From positions 1-64,000 of the forward strand of contig NZ_FOGO01000005.1 of assembly GCF_900111245.1 (NCBI RefSeq): a DNA stretch of 64,000 nucleotides. Direction: 5' to 3'. Below the pieces are notes generated by a model. That model was not told the origin of the DNA, did not search any database, and was given only the letters and a program-made list of their open reading frames with translations. The DNA is from Streptomyces qinglanensis (GTDB lineage Bacteria > Actinomycetota > Actinomycetes > Streptomycetales > Streptomycetaceae). Within the stretch, counting starts at the first letter, position 1, and each line of letters opens with the position of its first letter. A program made the position numbers and the translations under genes. Shown in pieces: positions 22,048-31,443 of this stretch.

Positions 22048-24261
22048 ATGGCCGAGAAAGCGCACGCGCACCCCGGAGCCGCCGGCAGGGCGACGGCGGC
22101 CGACCACCCCGGCTCGATTCGGAACGTGGTGCTGGTCGGCCACAGCGGAGCAGGCAAGACGACGCTGGTGGAAGCCCTCGCGCTGGCCTCGGGCGCGATC
22201 GACCGGGCCGGAAGGGTGGAGGAGGGCACCTCGCTCTCCGACCACGACGAGATCGAGCAGCGGCGGCAGCGTTCCGTGCAGCTCTCGCTGGTGCCGCTGC
22301 GCTGGGACGGCATCCGGGTCAATCTCCTGGACACTCCGGGGTACGCGGATTTCGTCGGGGAGCTGCGGGCCGGGCTGCGCGCCGCGGACGCCGCCCTCTT
22401 CGTGGTCTCGGCCGCCGACGGGGTGGACGCGGCCACCCGGCTGGTGTGGCAGGAGTGCGCGGCAGTCGGCATGCCCCGGGCCATCGTCGTGACCCACCTG
22501 GACGCCGCCCGCGCCGACTTCGACGAGATGACCGCGAGCTGCCGGCGGGAGCTGGGCGGCGACGACCCGGACACCGTCGTCCCCCTCTACCTGCCCGCGC
22601 CGGGCGCCCGGCGCTCCGACGGCACGGCCCCGGTCACCGGTCTGATCGGCCTGCTCACCGGACGGCTGTTCGACTACACGGACGGGAAGCGCACCGAGCG
22701 TGACCCGGACGAGGGACATCTGCCGCTCGTCGCCGAGGCCAGGAACCGGCTGATCGAGGGGATCATCGCGCAGAGCGAGGACGAGTCCCTGATGGACCGC
22801 TACCTGGCCGGCGAGGACTGCGACACCAAGACGCTCGTCGAGGACCTGGAGAAGGCCGTGGCCCGGGGGACGTTCCACCCCGTGCTGGCCGCCGCCCCCG
22901 CCTCCGGGAGTGCGCGGCAGGGGCTGGGCACCGTGGAACTGCTGGAGCTGATCACCGGCGGCTTCCCCACGCCCGAGGAGCACGGGATCCCCGCCGTCAC
23001 CGCAGCCGACGGCACGCCGCTCCCGCCACTCGGCTGCGATCCGGAGGGTCCGCTGGCCGCCGAGGTCGTCAAGACCTCCTCCGACCCCTACGTGGGCCGG
23101 ATCTCCCTGGTGCGCGTCTTCTCCGGCACCCTGCGTCCGGACGACACCGTGCACGTCGCCGGGCACGGTGCCACAGCGCCGGATCAGGAGGGCCGCCCGC
23201 CGCACGAGGAGGACGAGCGCATCGGCGCACTGTCCGCGCCGTTCGGCAAGCAGCAGCGCACGCTGGACGCGGCCATCGCGGGCGACCTCGCCTGCGTGGC
23301 CAAGCTCAGCCGCGCCGAGACCGGCGACACCCTCTCCGCCCGGGACCGCCCGCTGCTGATGGCTCCCTGGCAGATGCCCGACCCGCTGCTGCCCGTCGCC
23401 GTCCAGGCCCACAGCAAGGCGGACGAGGACAAGCTCTCCCAGGGGCTGGCCCGGCTGGTGGCCGAGGATCCGACCATGCGCCTGGAACAGAGTCCGGACA
23501 CCCATCAGCTCGTGCTGTGGTGCATGGGCGAGGCGCACCGGGATGTCGCGCTGGAGCGGCTGCGGTCCCGCTTCGGGGTGCGGGTGGACACCGTCGAGCA
23601 CCGGGTGGCGCTGCGCGAGACGTTCGCCTCGGCCGCCCGGGGGCGCGGGCGGCATGTCAAACAGTCCGGCGGACACGGCCAGTACGCCATCTGCGACATC
23701 ACCGTCGAGCCGCTGCCCGCGGGTTCCGGCATCGAGTTCGTCGACAAGGTGGTGGGAGGTGCGGTACCGCGCCAGTTCATCCCATCGGTGGAGAAGGGCG
23801 TCCGCACGCAGGCGGCCAAGGGGGTGGCGGCCGGCTGTCCGCTGGTGGACGTGCGGATCACCCTCGTCGACGGCAAGGCGCATTCCGTCGACTCCTCGGA
23901 CGCGGCCTTCCAGACGGCGGGCGCGCTCGCGCTGCGCGAGTGCGCGGCCGGGGGGAGCATCGCGCTGCTGGAGCCGGTGGCGGAGGTGGAGGTCGTGGTC
24001 CCCGACGACTACGTGGGCGCTGTGATGAGCGACCTCTCCTCCCGGCGCGGCCGGGTGCTCGGTACCGAACAGGCGGGTGCGGGCAGCACGGTGGTGCGCG
24101 CCTCGGTTCCCGAGATCGAGATCGGCAGGTACGCGGTCGACCTGCGGTCGATGTCGCACGGCACGGGCCGGTTCTCGCGTGCGTACGCACGGCACGAGCC
24201 GATGCCGCAGCAGCATGCGGCACGCGTCCTGGATGCGGAGGGCGGCGCCGCCGGACGGTGA
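22048..24261 (+). CDS. Elongation factor G-like protein (EF-G2/FusA2 type)
   Basis: A 737-residue EF-G paralogue of the actinobacterial FusA2 type, function uncertain. G1 (GHSGAGKTTLVE) and G3 (LLDTPGYADFVGEL) are intact. The effector region has 'EIEQRRQRSVQLS' where EF-G has an ERGIT motif, and G4 reads VTHLD in place of NKxD, so GTP use may differ. Domains II-V follow, including 'GHGQYAICDITVEPL' and the C-terminal 'VVPDDYVGAVMSDLSSRRG'. The ATG at 22048 lies behind GGAAGGCGGG. It is the only rightward pair, with the next gene, inside a leftward neighbourhood. Confidence 0.92.
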   Translation: MAEKAHAHPGAAGRATAADHPGSIRNVVLVGHSGAGKTTLVEALALASGAIDRAGRVEEGTSLSDHDEIEQRRQRSVQLSLVPLRWDGIRVNLLDTPGYADFVGELRAGLRAADAALFVVSAADGVDAATRLVWQECAAVGMPRAIVVTHLDAARADFDEMTASCRRELGGDDPDTVVPLYLPAPGARRSDGTAPVTGLIGLLTGRLFDYTDGKRTERDPDEGHLPLVAEARNRLIEGIIAQSEDESLMDRYLAGEDCDTKTLVEDLEKAVARGTFHPVLAAAPASGSARQGLGTVELLELITGGFPTPEEHGIPAVTAADGTPLPPLGCDPEGPLAAEVVKTSSDPYVGRISLVRVFSGTLRPDDTVHVAGHGATAPDQEGRPPHEEDERIGALSAPFGKQQRTLDAAIAGDLACVAKLSRAETGDTLSARDRPLLMAPWQMPDPLLPVAVQAHSKADEDKLSQGLARLVAEDPTMRLEQSPDTHQLVLWCMGEAHRDVALERLRSRFGVRVDTVEHRVALRETFASAARGRGRHVKQSGGHGQYAICDITVEPLPAGSGIEFVDKVVGGAVPRQFIPSVEKGVRTQAAKGVAAGCPLVDVRITLVDGKAHSVDSSDAAFQTAGALALRECAAGGSIALLEPVAEVEVVVPDDYVGAVMSDLSSRRGRVLGTEQAGAGSTVVRASVPEIEIGRYAVDLRSMSHGTGRFSRAYARHEPMPQQHAARVLDAEGGAAGR

Positions 24262-24270
24262 AACGCGGAG

Positions 24271-24364
24271 GCGGAGCCGACAGGACACAGCGGGGCGGAG
24301 CCGACAGGACGCAGCGAGGCGGAGCCGACAGGACGCAGCGGGGCGTCGCCGACCGGACGCGGAG
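24271..24364. repeat. 24-bp tandem repeat array after the EF-G-like gene
   Basis: Three good copies of GCGGAGCCGACAGGACrCAG plus four more bases start at 24271, 24295 and 24319, and a decayed fourth starts at 24343. The period is exactly 24 bp. The array begins 9 bp after the EF-G-like stop codon. All frames stay open, but there is no start codon with a ribosome site, so it is treated as non-coding. Confidence 0.85.
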
Positions 24365-24552
24365 GCGCCGCCGGTGGCCGGAGCCGGGGAACCACTCGTG
24401 CGGGCGGTCGCTGCCGAGGCCCTCCCTGAGGCAAGATGTGTGCGGACCGCGGCAGTTGGGAAGCCGTCTGGCGTGGTCGGCGGCATCTCACCGGACCTGC
24501 GCCGGGTCGGCACCGGGTGCCGTGAGCCTGATCCGAGCGGAGTGGGGGCCCA

Positions 24553-26226
24553 GTGGCCGGATTCGACGATCTCAGCAGCCAGCCCGACGTGGCAGCGGAG
24601 TTCACCCCGGGTGCCCAGGTGCCCATCTCCGGGTCGGGCGGGCAGACGGCGGCCTCCCAGGCACTGGCCTCGGCGGCCTACCGCGACGACGAGGTCGAGA
24701 AGCTCGTCGCGGCCAACCCCGACGCCGGTTTCAAGAAGCCGCGGCTCTCCCTGTTCGAGCCCAACCTCGGCGAGGCGTTCTCGCGCGCTGTGCAGACCCG
24801 GCTGCTCGGCGGCGCCCGCGCCCCGCTCATCCAGTCCTTCGGTATCGAACCGCAGACCATCGTGGAGCACTGCCTGGCCGCCACCCGGGTGCGCAAGCAG
24901 CGCGATGTGCGGCTGACCGGTGTGATGGTCCTCTTCGGGCTGCTGTTCCTGCCCGGGGTGCTGCTGTGGCTGCTGGCCTTCCAGTTGCGCCGCATGATCG
25001 CCGGTTCCAAGGACAAGCGCGCCGGGGCTGTCGGCATGGTGGTGCTGGTCGCCGTCGGGGCGCTGGCCGTGCTCTTCGCGATCAAGCTCCCGGTCAGCGG
25101 CTTCTGGGGGATCTATCTGCGGGCGATGCTGATCGCGCCGGTGGTCGGCGGGATGTGGGCCAAGCAGATCTGCGAGCGGTACGCCAAGGATCTGCGCGCC
25201 CGCTGGCAGAGCCTGCTGGGCGGCACCGGCGTCGGCGCCAAGATCCCCGAAGCGGTGCCCCAGGACCCGGGTGACGCGGGCGCCGAGCGCATCCGGCTGG
25301 GCCTGGCCAAGGTCGCCGCCGAGCAGGCCAGCAACCTGATCTACTACGCGGGCCCCAAGGGGATACTGGGCATGGGGACCCGGTGGGGCAGTTGGCAGCT
25401 CGCCGAGGAGCTGACGCCCGCGCGGGAGGGCGAGGAGATCAACCCGTTCCGGAGCTGGGACGTGATCCGCGCCATCCACGACCAGCTCCGCCTCCTGGAG
25501 CGCGGCCCGCTGCACACCGGCGGCTTCCCCACCCCCTCGATACGGCACTGGGTGGTCTCCCCCATCGCCGAGGGCGCCAAGGCGGTCAAGCGCCCCGAGG
25601 GCCAGGAGGTGGAGGGGTACCGCATCAAGGACTTCGAGATACAGCGGATCTGCAACGAGCAGCAGTTCGGCGCCGGCAACCGGCACTATCTGGGCGTCCA
25701 GTTCGTGCTGTGGGACGGCCAGTTGGTGATCACGCTGCTGATCAGCGTCACCGTGCTGCACCACACCCTGCGCATCGAGGTCACCGGCCACGCCCTGGGT
25801 CCCGTCGACGGGCTGTTCACCAGCGGTCCGCAGGCCAAGACCAAGGAGGTCGCCAAGAGCGTCAAGTTCTGGGAGACCCGAACGGTCAACCTGCCCCTGG
25901 TGGAGACCAAGGAGGTGGTGCGGCTCGCCGCGCGGGCCCCGCTGACCTGGTTCCCGCCCGTGCTGGACTTCCTCGGCGGCAAGCTCTCGCTGCCCGAACC
26001 GTTCGGCCTGCGGCACGCCTGGGCGAAGAAACCGTGGCGGCACCGCTTCATGGCCGACGACGCGATGCGCGCCGCGACGCCGGTCCTGCGGGTCGTGCAC
26101 GCGGCCGCCATCAGCGTACTGGAGGAGAACGGCTGCAACGTCGAGCGGTTCGGCTCCCGTTCGCTCAACCTCAGCGCCGCCGTGCAGGACGCCAAGCCGT
26201 TCAAGGCCGACGTCTACGACGCCTGA
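24553..26226 (+). CDS. Conserved membrane protein of unknown function
   Basis: I do not recognise a family. The 557-residue protein has a soluble N-terminal stretch (to about residue 110), then two or three hydrophobic helices: 'LTGVMVLFGLLFLPGVLLWL' and, after a short basic loop, 'AVGMVVLVAVGALAVLFAI' plus 'IYLRAMLIAPVVGGMW'. A further helix lies near the middle ('VLWDGQLVITLLISVTVL'), and the rest is soluble. The GTG at 24553 is preceded by a GGAG-containing purine run. The gene sits 291 bp after the EF-G-like gene on the same strand, separated by tandem repeats, and converges with the HIT gene. A position next to translation and lipid genes gives no clear role. Confidence 0.82.
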   Translation: MAGFDDLSSQPDVAAEFTPGAQVPISGSGGQTAASQALASAAYRDDEVEKLVAANPDAGFKKPRLSLFEPNLGEAFSRAVQTRLLGGARAPLIQSFGIEPQTIVEHCLAATRVRKQRDVRLTGVMVLFGLLFLPGVLLWLLAFQLRRMIAGSKDKRAGAVGMVVLVAVGALAVLFAIKLPVSGFWGIYLRAMLIAPVVGGMWAKQICERYAKDLRARWQSLLGGTGVGAKIPEAVPQDPGDAGAERIRLGLAKVAAEQASNLIYYAGPKGILGMGTRWGSWQLAEELTPAREGEEINPFRSWDVIRAIHDQLRLLERGPLHTGGFPTPSIRHWVVSPIAEGAKAVKRPEGQEVEGYRIKDFEIQRICNEQQFGAGNRHYLGVQFVLWDGQLVITLLISVTVLHHTLRIEVTGHALGPVDGLFTSGPQAKTKEVAKSVKFWETRTVNLPLVETKEVVRLAARAPLTWFPPVLDFLGGKLSLPEPFGLRHAWAKKPWRHRFMADDAMRAATPVLRVVHAAAISVLEENGCNVERFGSRSLNLSAAVQDAKPFKADVYDA

Positions 26227-26289
26227 GGCGGACGGGCGGCAACGGCGTTCACGGCTCCGTTCACAGCGCCAGGGCGGAGGGCCGCGGGA

Positions 26290-26829
26290 TCACCAGGCCG
26301 CGGCCAGCATCGCGCGGGTGTCCGCCAGGAGCTGCGGCAGTACCCGGGTATGGCCGACGACCGGCATGAAGTTGGTGTCGCCGCCCCAGCGCGGCACCAC
26401 GTGCTGATGCAGGTGGGCGGCGATACCGGCGCCCGCGACCGCGCCCTGGTTCATGCCGATGTTGAAGCCGTGCGCTCCGGAGACCCGCCGCAGCACGGTC
26501 ATCGCGCGCTTGGTGAACGCCGCCAGTTCCAGGGTCTCGGCCTCGTCCAGTTCGGTGTAGTCCGCCAGGTGCCGGAACGGCACGGTCATCAGATGGCCGC
26601 CGTTGTACGGGTAGAGGTTGAGCACCGCGTAGACCTTCTCACCGCGGGCGATGATCAGACCGTCCGCGTCGGACTTCTCCGGGATGGTGCAGAAGGGGCA
26701 GCCGTCCTCGGCGCCGGGGCCGCTCGGCTTGTTCTCACCCTGGATGTAGGCCATCCGGTGCGGTGTCCACAGGCGCTGGAACTGGTCCGGTGCCCCCACT
26801 CCGATCTGCTGCTCCGGCTCACTCGTCAT
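26290..26829 (-). CDS. HIT family hydrolase
   Basis: Histidine-triad nucleotide hydrolase or AP4A-phosphorylase-like enzyme of 179 residues. The catalytic triad motif 'AAHLHQHVVPRW' is intact, and an N-terminal 'CPFC' plus the paired His in 'GGHLMTVPFRH' suggest the zinc-binding branch of the family. 'LYPYNGGHL' is typical. The ATG at 26827-26829 is preferred over an in-frame upstream ATG that would add a low-complexity tail. It follows thrS by 101 bp on the same strand; a thrS-HIT-pgsA order is common in actinomycetes. Confidence 0.92.
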   Translation of the reverse strand: MTSEPEQQIGVGAPDQFQRLWTPHRMAYIQGENKPSGPGAEDGCPFCTIPEKSDADGLIIARGEKVYAVLNLYPYNGGHLMTVPFRHLADYTELDEAETLELAAFTKRAMTVLRRVSGAHGFNIGMNQGAVAGAGIAAHLHQHVVPRWGGDTNFMPVVGHTRVLPQLLADTRAMLAAAW

Positions 26830-26930
26830 GCCCGCCAGCTTATGCGCCGGGCGGCGCGGGACACGAGGAGGGGGCGGACCCGCGGCACGGCCGCCCCCTC
26901 CTCCTCGCGTCACAGCGGATGCACCCGGGG

Positions 26931-28913
26931 TCACACCTGGATACGGCGCTCCACGGCGTCGAGGATCTCCGCGATCGCCTCGTCCTGGGGGATGCCGTTC
27001 TTCTGCGAGCCGTCGCGGTAGCGGAAGGACACCGCGCCGTTGGCCACGTCCTCGTCACCGGCGATCACCATGAACGGCACCTTGGACTTCTGGGCGTTGC
27101 GGATCTTCTTCTGCATCCGGTCGGAGGAGGAGTCCACCTCCATCCGCAGGCCCTTGGCCTTGGCGGCGGCGGCGAACTCCGCCAGGTACGGCACATGGTC
27201 GTCGCCGATCGGGATGCCGACCGCCTGCACCGGCGCGAGCCACGCCGGGAAGGCACCCGCGTAGTGCTCCAGGAGCACGGCGAAGAACCGCTCGATGGAG
27301 CCGAACAGCGCGCGGTGGATCATCACGGGCTGCCGGCGGGAGCCGTCGGCGGCGGTGTACTCGAGGCCGAACCTGGCGGGCTGCTGGAAGTCGACCTGGA
27401 TGGTGGACATCTGCCAGGTGCGGCCGATGGCGTCCCGGGCCTGGACGGAGATCTTGGGCCCGTAGAAGGCGGCCCCGCCCGGGTCCATGACCAGTTCGAG
27501 GCCCTGCTTGCCCGCGGCCTGCCGCAGCGCCTCGGTGGCCTCCTCCCACTCCTCGTCGGTGCCCATGAACTTGTCCGACTCGGGGTCGCGGGTGGACAGT
27601 TCCAGGTAGAAGTCGCTGAGGCCGTAGTCACGCAGCAGGTTCAGGACGAAGGTGAGCAGGTTGTCCAGCTCGTCCGGCATCTGCTCCTTGGTGCAGTAGA
27701 TGTGCGAGTCGTCCTGGGTGAAGCCGCGGGCGCGGGTGAGCCCGTGGACGACGCCGGACTTCTCGTAGCGGTAGACGGTGCCGAACTCGAACAGCCGCAG
27801 CGGCAGCTCCCGGTAGGACCGACCGCGGGCGCGGAAGATGAGGTTGTGCATCGGGCAGTTCATCGCCTTGAGGCGGTAGTTCTGCTCGTCGAACTCCAGC
27901 GGCGGGAACATGCCGTCCGCGTAGTGCGGCAGATGCCCGGAGATCTCGAAGAGCCGCTCCTTGGTGATGTGCGGCGTGTTGACGAAGTCGTAGCCGGACT
28001 CCTCGTGCCGCCGGCGCGAGTAGTCCTCCATCACCTTGCGGACGACACCGCCCTTGGGGTGGAAGACGGCGAGCCCCGACCCCAGCTCCTCGGGGATGGA
28101 GAAGAGGTCCAGCTCGGTGCCGAGCTTGCGGTGGTCGCGCTTCTCGGCCTCGGCGAGGAACTCCAGATACTGCTTGAGCTCGTCCTTGGTGGGCCACGCG
28201 GTGCCGTAGATCCGCTGGAGCTGCGGGTTCTTCTCGCTGCCGCGCCAGTAGGCAGCCGCGGACCGCATCAGCTTGAAGGCGGGGATCAGCCGGGTGGAGG
28301 GCAGGTGCGGGCCCCGGCACAGATCCTTCCAGCACAGCTCGCCGCTCTTGGCGTCGAGGTTGTCGTAGATGGTCAGCTCGCCGGAACCGACCTCGGCCGA
28401 GGCGCCCTCGGCTGCGTCGGCCGCGTTGCCCTTGAGGCCGATCAGCTCCAGCTTGTACGGCTCGTCCGCCAGTTCCTCGCGGGCGTCCTCGTCGGTGGTG
28501 ACGCGGCGGGAGAAGCGCTGGCCCTGCTTCTGGATCTGCTGCATCTTCTTCTCGATGCGCTTGAGATCGTCGGGAGTGAAGGGCTCGGCCACGTCGAAGT
28601 CGTAGTAGAAGCCGTCCTTGACGGGCGGGCCGATGCCGAGCTTGGCGTCCGGGAAGAGCTCCTGGACGGCTTGGGCCAGCACGTGCGCGGTGGAGTGGCG
28701 CAGCACGGCCAGTCCCTCGTCGCTGCCGATCTCGACGGGCTCGACCTCGTCGCCGTCGGCCAGCGGACGGTCGAGGTCCCGCAGCTCGCCGCCGATGCGG
28801 GCGGCGACGACGGAGCGCTCCCCCTCGAAGAGCGCGGCGGCCGTAGTGCCCGTGGTCACCACGCGCTCTTCCCGCTCGGAATCGCGTTGGATGGTCACAC
28901 GGACATCTGACAC
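26931..28913 (-). CDS. thrS: Threonyl-tRNA synthetase
   Basis: Class II synthetase of 660 residues. It has an N-terminal TGS domain (about residues 1-65), the editing/N2 domain with '[18 protein letters not shown]', and the catalytic core with '[16 protein letters not shown]', '[13 protein letters not shown]', '[20 protein letters not shown]' and '[13 protein letters not shown]'. The C-terminal anticodon-binding domain follows ('[20 protein letters not shown]'). The GTG at 28911-28913 follows CAGGAGAGACCG. No T-box-like leader is visible in the 227 bp upstream. Confidence 0.97.
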   Translation of the reverse strand: MSDVRVTIQRDSEREERVVTTGTTAAALFEGERSVVAARIGGELRDLDRPLADGDEVEPVEIGSDEGLAVLRHSTAHVLAQAVQELFPDAKLGIGPPVKDGFYYDFDVAEPFTPDDLKRIEKKMQQIQKQGQRFSRRVTTDEDAREELADEPYKLELIGLKGNAADAAEGASAEVGSGELTIYDNLDAKSGELCWKDLCRGPHLPSTRLIPAFKLMRSAAAYWRGSEKNPQLQRIYGTAWPTKDELKQYLEFLAEAEKRDHRKLGTELDLFSIPEELGSGLAVFHPKGGVVRKVMEDYSRRRHEESGYDFVNTPHITKERLFEISGHLPHYADGMFPPLEFDEQNYRLKAMNCPMHNLIFRARGRSYRELPLRLFEFGTVYRYEKSGVVHGLTRARGFTQDDSHIYCTKEQMPDELDNLLTFVLNLLRDYGLSDFYLELSTRDPESDKFMGTDEEWEEATEALRQAAGKQGLELVMDPGGAAFYGPKISVQARDAIGRTWQMSTIQVDFQQPARFGLEYTAADGSRRQPVMIHRALFGSIERFFAVLLEHYAGAFPAWLAPVQAVGIPIGDDHVPYLAEFAAAAKAKGLRMEVDSSSDRMQKKIRNAQKSKVPFMVIAGDEDVANGAVSFRYRDGSQKNGIPQDEAIAEILDAVERRIQV

Positions 28914-29140
28914 CGGTCTCTCCTGACTCTCACCTGGGATACGCGGCCCGCGCCGCGCCGTCGAATCGTACCGAGCCACAGCGCCTGACCGCGAAACGGT
29001 CACGGTCCGCGACGGGAATCGGCCGCCGCATCCGGTCGCGGCCGCTTGCCGGGCCCCGGGGGACACCGCCGCGGCCCGCATTCGCCCGCGGCATCCCGCG
29101 GGCGGTTCGGCCGCCGGCCGGCCGCCCGTGCCGAGCCGGG

Positions 29141-30061
29141 TCAACCGCCCATGCCGCGCTCGAAGTCGTCGAGGGCCTTCCGCAGCCGCTTCAGCAGGCG
29201 CTCCCGGGCTTCTCCGGGCACCGGGACGGGGGCGACGTCGTGCGCGCCGCTCAGCCGCCGGAAGCCGCCCCGGCTCTCCAGCAGCCCGGCGATCCGCAGC
29301 GGCAGCCCCGCCAGATGGGAGTGCACGGCGCGGAGGTAGCCCTCGTCGTCCAGCCGGGCCCGCACCTGGGTCACCTCGGCCCCGGCCAGCACGTCGAGGC
29401 GTACCGAACCGGGCTCGCCGGGCCGGGCGCGGCGCAGCCGTACGACGGTTCCCGTCACCCGCACCGGGACCGAGGGCTCGACGCGCACGTAGTGCCGCCC
29501 GGCCAGTTCGAGTGCGGGCAGGTCGGCCGGGGTGAAGACGAGGGCCGGGGGCCGTCGCGGGCAGTCCCGCGGTGCTCCGGCCGTGCGCGACCAGGCGAGG
29601 GTGATCCGCACCTCTTCGGTGCCGCGCAGCAACTGGCACAGCGCGTCGGTGAGTTCGGCGCAGCAGCCGTCGGCGACGGCGGCGTCGAAGTGCTCGGTGG
29701 CACCGCTGGCGCGGTAGCGGCACACGGCCTGGGCGGTCGCCCGCAGCGCACGGCACAGCACGGCCAGCTCCCGGCCGCCGCCGTCCGGCGGCCCGGGCGG
29801 AGCCGAGGCGGTCAGCGCCCGCCCCGCCGCGCTCTCCTCGGATTCCTCCGCGTACCGCGCCCGCTGGGTGAAGGCGTCCGCCCGGCGGTCGCCGCGGGCT
29901 CCGTGGAACCCGGCGCTCCGCTGTGTCGCCAGGGCTCCGGCGCGGAGCATCGCACGGGCTGCCGTGTCCAGCTTCTGGCGCGCCCGCCAGGCGGCTGCCG
30001 TGTTGCCCGCGGGCAGTTCGCGTCTCCAGTGGATCTCGTCGTCGTCGGCGACGCCTCGCAT
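29141..30061 (-). CDS. Protein of unknown function
   Basis: I recognise no family. The 306-residue protein has an Ala/Arg-rich helical N-terminal half with two or three Cys residues ('[17 protein letters not shown]'). The C-terminal half looks beta-rich, for example '[18 protein letters not shown]' and '[19 protein letters not shown]', which could be a small barrel (inference). It ends in a basic helix '[16 protein letters not shown]'. There is no signal peptide or membrane helix. The ATG at 30059-30061 has GGAG six bases away. It lies between thrS and a tRNA-Val gene, all leftward. Confidence 0.75.
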   Translation of the reverse strand: MRGVADDDEIHWRRELPAGNTAAAWRARQKLDTAARAMLRAGALATQRSAGFHGARGDRRADAFTQRARYAEESEESAAGRALTASAPPGPPDGGGRELAVLCRALRATAQAVCRYRASGATEHFDAAVADGCCAELTDALCQLLRGTEEVRITLAWSRTAGAPRDCPRRPPALVFTPADLPALELAGRHYVRVEPSVPVRVTGTVVRLRRARPGEPGSVRLDVLAGAEVTQVRARLDDEGYLRAVHSHLAGLPLRIAGLLESRGGFRRLSGAHDVAPVPVPGEARERLLKRLRKALDDFERGMGG

Positions 30062-30167
30062 CACGCTCTCCGTGTCCCGGCCACTCCCTTCCTTCTCCTG
30101 ACCGTGGAGCGGGGCCGCAAAACGGAGCGAACAGCGGCAGATCGGAGGAGTCCAGGGGGCGGACACG

Positions 30168-30200
30168 CGAAAGGCCGCAGTGTCTGCAGACGCTGCGGCC
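30168..30200 (-). terminator. Terminator after tRNA-Val(CAC) copy 1
   Basis: On the minus strand, GGCCGCAG ... CTGCGGCC (8 bp, extended inward through a TCTGCAGA core) is followed by TTTCGCG. It lies 27 bp beyond the tRNA 3' end. Confidence 0.75.
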
Positions 30201-30226
30201 TCGGGTACTCCTCCACGGATACCGGG

Positions 30227-30298
30227 TGGGCGATACTGGGTTCGAACCAGTGACCTCTTCGGTGTGAACGAAGCGCTCTCCCACTGAGCTAATCGCCC
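30227..30298 (-). tRNA. tRNA-Val (anticodon CAC), copy 1
   Basis: Minus-strand cloverleaf of 72 nt without encoded CCA. The acceptor GGGCGAT pairs with ATCGCCC and the D-stem is GCTC/GAGC. The anticodon stem CTTCG/CGAAG encloses TTCACAC (CAC at 34-36), and the T-arm is ACTGG-TTCGAAC-CCAGT. The discriminator base is A. It reads GTG codons. Confidence 0.96.
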
Positions 30299-30349
30299 CG
30301 GGTGTTCCGCCGTCGGCCCGGCGGCACGTGCAGAACAATACAGTGCGTC

Positions 30350-30808
30350 TCACTCTTCATCCAAACCCCTTTCCAGCAGGGTCCGCAGGCCGTGCCGACC
30401 GCCGCGCATCATCAGCCGGTGGTTGGCGACGAAGAGGGGCCGGGCGGGGACGGCCAGCAGGCGCAGCAGACGCTTGCCCATCTCCACGTCCTGGGTGAAG
30501 AGCGCGACGCTGCCGCCGTCGGCGGGGCGGACGGTCCAGCGGGCCCGGCCGTCCAGATCGCCGCTCATGCCGACCTCCAGAATCCCGGCCGCCGGGTCGC
30601 GGCGGCGCGTGTGAAGGGCGATCGAGAGCCGGTAGGGCAGCGCGGCCCGGATGTGCAGGACACCGCTGTCGTCGCCGGTCCGGGTGAACCCGCGCACCTG
30701 GGGCCACCATGCGGGGTACGCCTCGATCCGCTCCAGTGCGGCGTACACCCGGCTCGGCGGGGCCGCCACCGGCCAGACCGCGCGGAAACGGTAGTGGTTC
30801 AGACCCAC
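30350..30808 (-). CDS. SRPBCC-fold (polyketide cyclase/START-like) protein
   Basis: A 152-residue helix-grip-fold protein, a family that binds hydrophobic ligands; the ligand here is unknown. Typical landmarks are '[24 protein letters not shown]' near the N-terminus (pieces of this are the diagnostic W-x-PQV region), '[19 protein letters not shown]' and the final helix with '[17 protein letters not shown]'. The GTG at 30806-30808 follows GGGAGG at 5 bases. It is enclosed between two identical tRNA-Val genes in the same orientation. Confidence 0.85.
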   Translation of the reverse strand: MGLNHYRFRAVWPVAAPPSRVYAALERIEAYPAWWPQVRGFTRTGDDSGVLHIRAALPYRLSIALHTRRRDPAAGILEVGMSGDLDGRARWTVRPADGGSVALFTQDVEMGKRLLRLLAVPARPLFVANHRLMMRGGRHGLRTLLERGLDEE

Positions 30809-30833
30809 GCCGACCTCCCGGGAACGGGGACCC

Positions 30834-30877
30834 AAAATGCCGCAGGGCCCGGAAGCCGATCGCTTCCGGGCCCTGCG
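30834..30877 (-). terminator. Terminator after tRNA-Val(CAC) copy 2
   Basis: A perfect 16-bp stem (30841-30856 with 30862-30877, arm CGCAGGGCCCGGAAGC) and a short loop are followed on the minus strand by GCATTTT. This is one of the few hairpins here with a T tract. Confidence 0.85.
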
Positions 30878-30884
30878 TGTGGCG

Positions 30885-30956
30885 TGGGCGATACTGGGTT
30901 CGAACCAGTGACCTCTTCGGTGTGAACGAAGCGCTCTCCCACTGAGCTAATCGCCC
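30885..30956 (-). tRNA. tRNA-Val (anticodon CAC), copy 2
   Basis: Identical over all 72 nt to the copy at 30227-30298, with the same cloverleaf and CAC anticodon. Flanking sequences differ except for one adjoining base. Confidence 0.96.
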
Positions 30957-31002
30957 GCCGGCGGGCCCAACATTACCGCATGTCAGCGGGTGGTCATGAC
31001 CA

Positions 31003-31347
31003 TCAGGAGGACTGCCGGGCCGCCTTGCGCTCCTTGCGGGCGGCGCGGCGGTCCTTGAGCCACCGGGTGCCTTCCCGGTACTTGCGCTTGGTCCACCGCA
31101 GCACGTGCTGTGCCCAGACGAACTCGGTCGCCCAGACCGCCATCCCGCCGAAGATCACGAGCCAGCCGGGACCGGGCAGCGGAAGCATGATCACGCCGCC
31201 GGTCACGATCGCCAGACCGACGATGAAGATCACCACGCGCCAGCTCAGGTGCAGCGGCCTGGACGCCTGGACGAACCTCGGCGCACGGGAGCCGAGGGGC
31301 TTCTCCTCCCGGACCTCAGGCGGCATCGCGTCACTCTCCGCAGTCAT
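31003..31347 (-). CDS. PGPGW-motif small membrane protein (TIGR02611 family)
   Basis: A 114-residue membrane protein with two adjacent helices (VVIFIVGLAIVTGGVIML and WLVIFGGMAVWATEFVW) flanking the diagnostic 'PLPGPGW' turn, and a very basic C-terminal tail. The role is unknown. The start is ambiguous: ATG at 31345-31347 is used here; a TTG three codons upstream (31356) has AGG closer to it. It diverges from ssgB across 200 bp. Confidence 0.87.
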   Translation of the reverse strand: MTAESDAMPPEVREEKPLGSRAPRFVQASRPLHLSWRVVIFIVGLAIVTGGVIMLPLPGPGWLVIFGGMAVWATEFVWAQHVLRWTKRKYREGTRWLKDRRAARKERKAARQSS

Positions 31348-31431
31348 GACAGACAAGGTACCTGACTCTTTTCAGCCAGGGCTGGTTCACTGGAATGGAG
31401 GCACTTCCCAAACCTACAAGAGCCGTACGAA

Positions 31432-31443
31432 GGAATCGATTCC
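31432..31443. promoter_or_regulatory. 12-bp palindrome between the PGPGW gene and ssgB
   Basis: The perfect palindrome GGAATCGATTCC is flanked by GTAC on both sides (left copy offset by three bases). It lies about midway in the divergent intergenic region, 104 bp before ssgB. It could be an operator; no known regulator site is recognised. Confidence 0.4.

Noticed and set aside
21094-26100. 1668-codon open frame on the minus strand
   Set aside because: Only the last 243 codons are pgsA; the rest is antisense to the EF-G-like and membrane genes, which have clear domains. GC-rich third positions keep such frames open.
28914-29140. T-box leader before thrS
   Set aside because: No specifier stem or T-box bulge-like sequence is visible in the 227 bp upstream.
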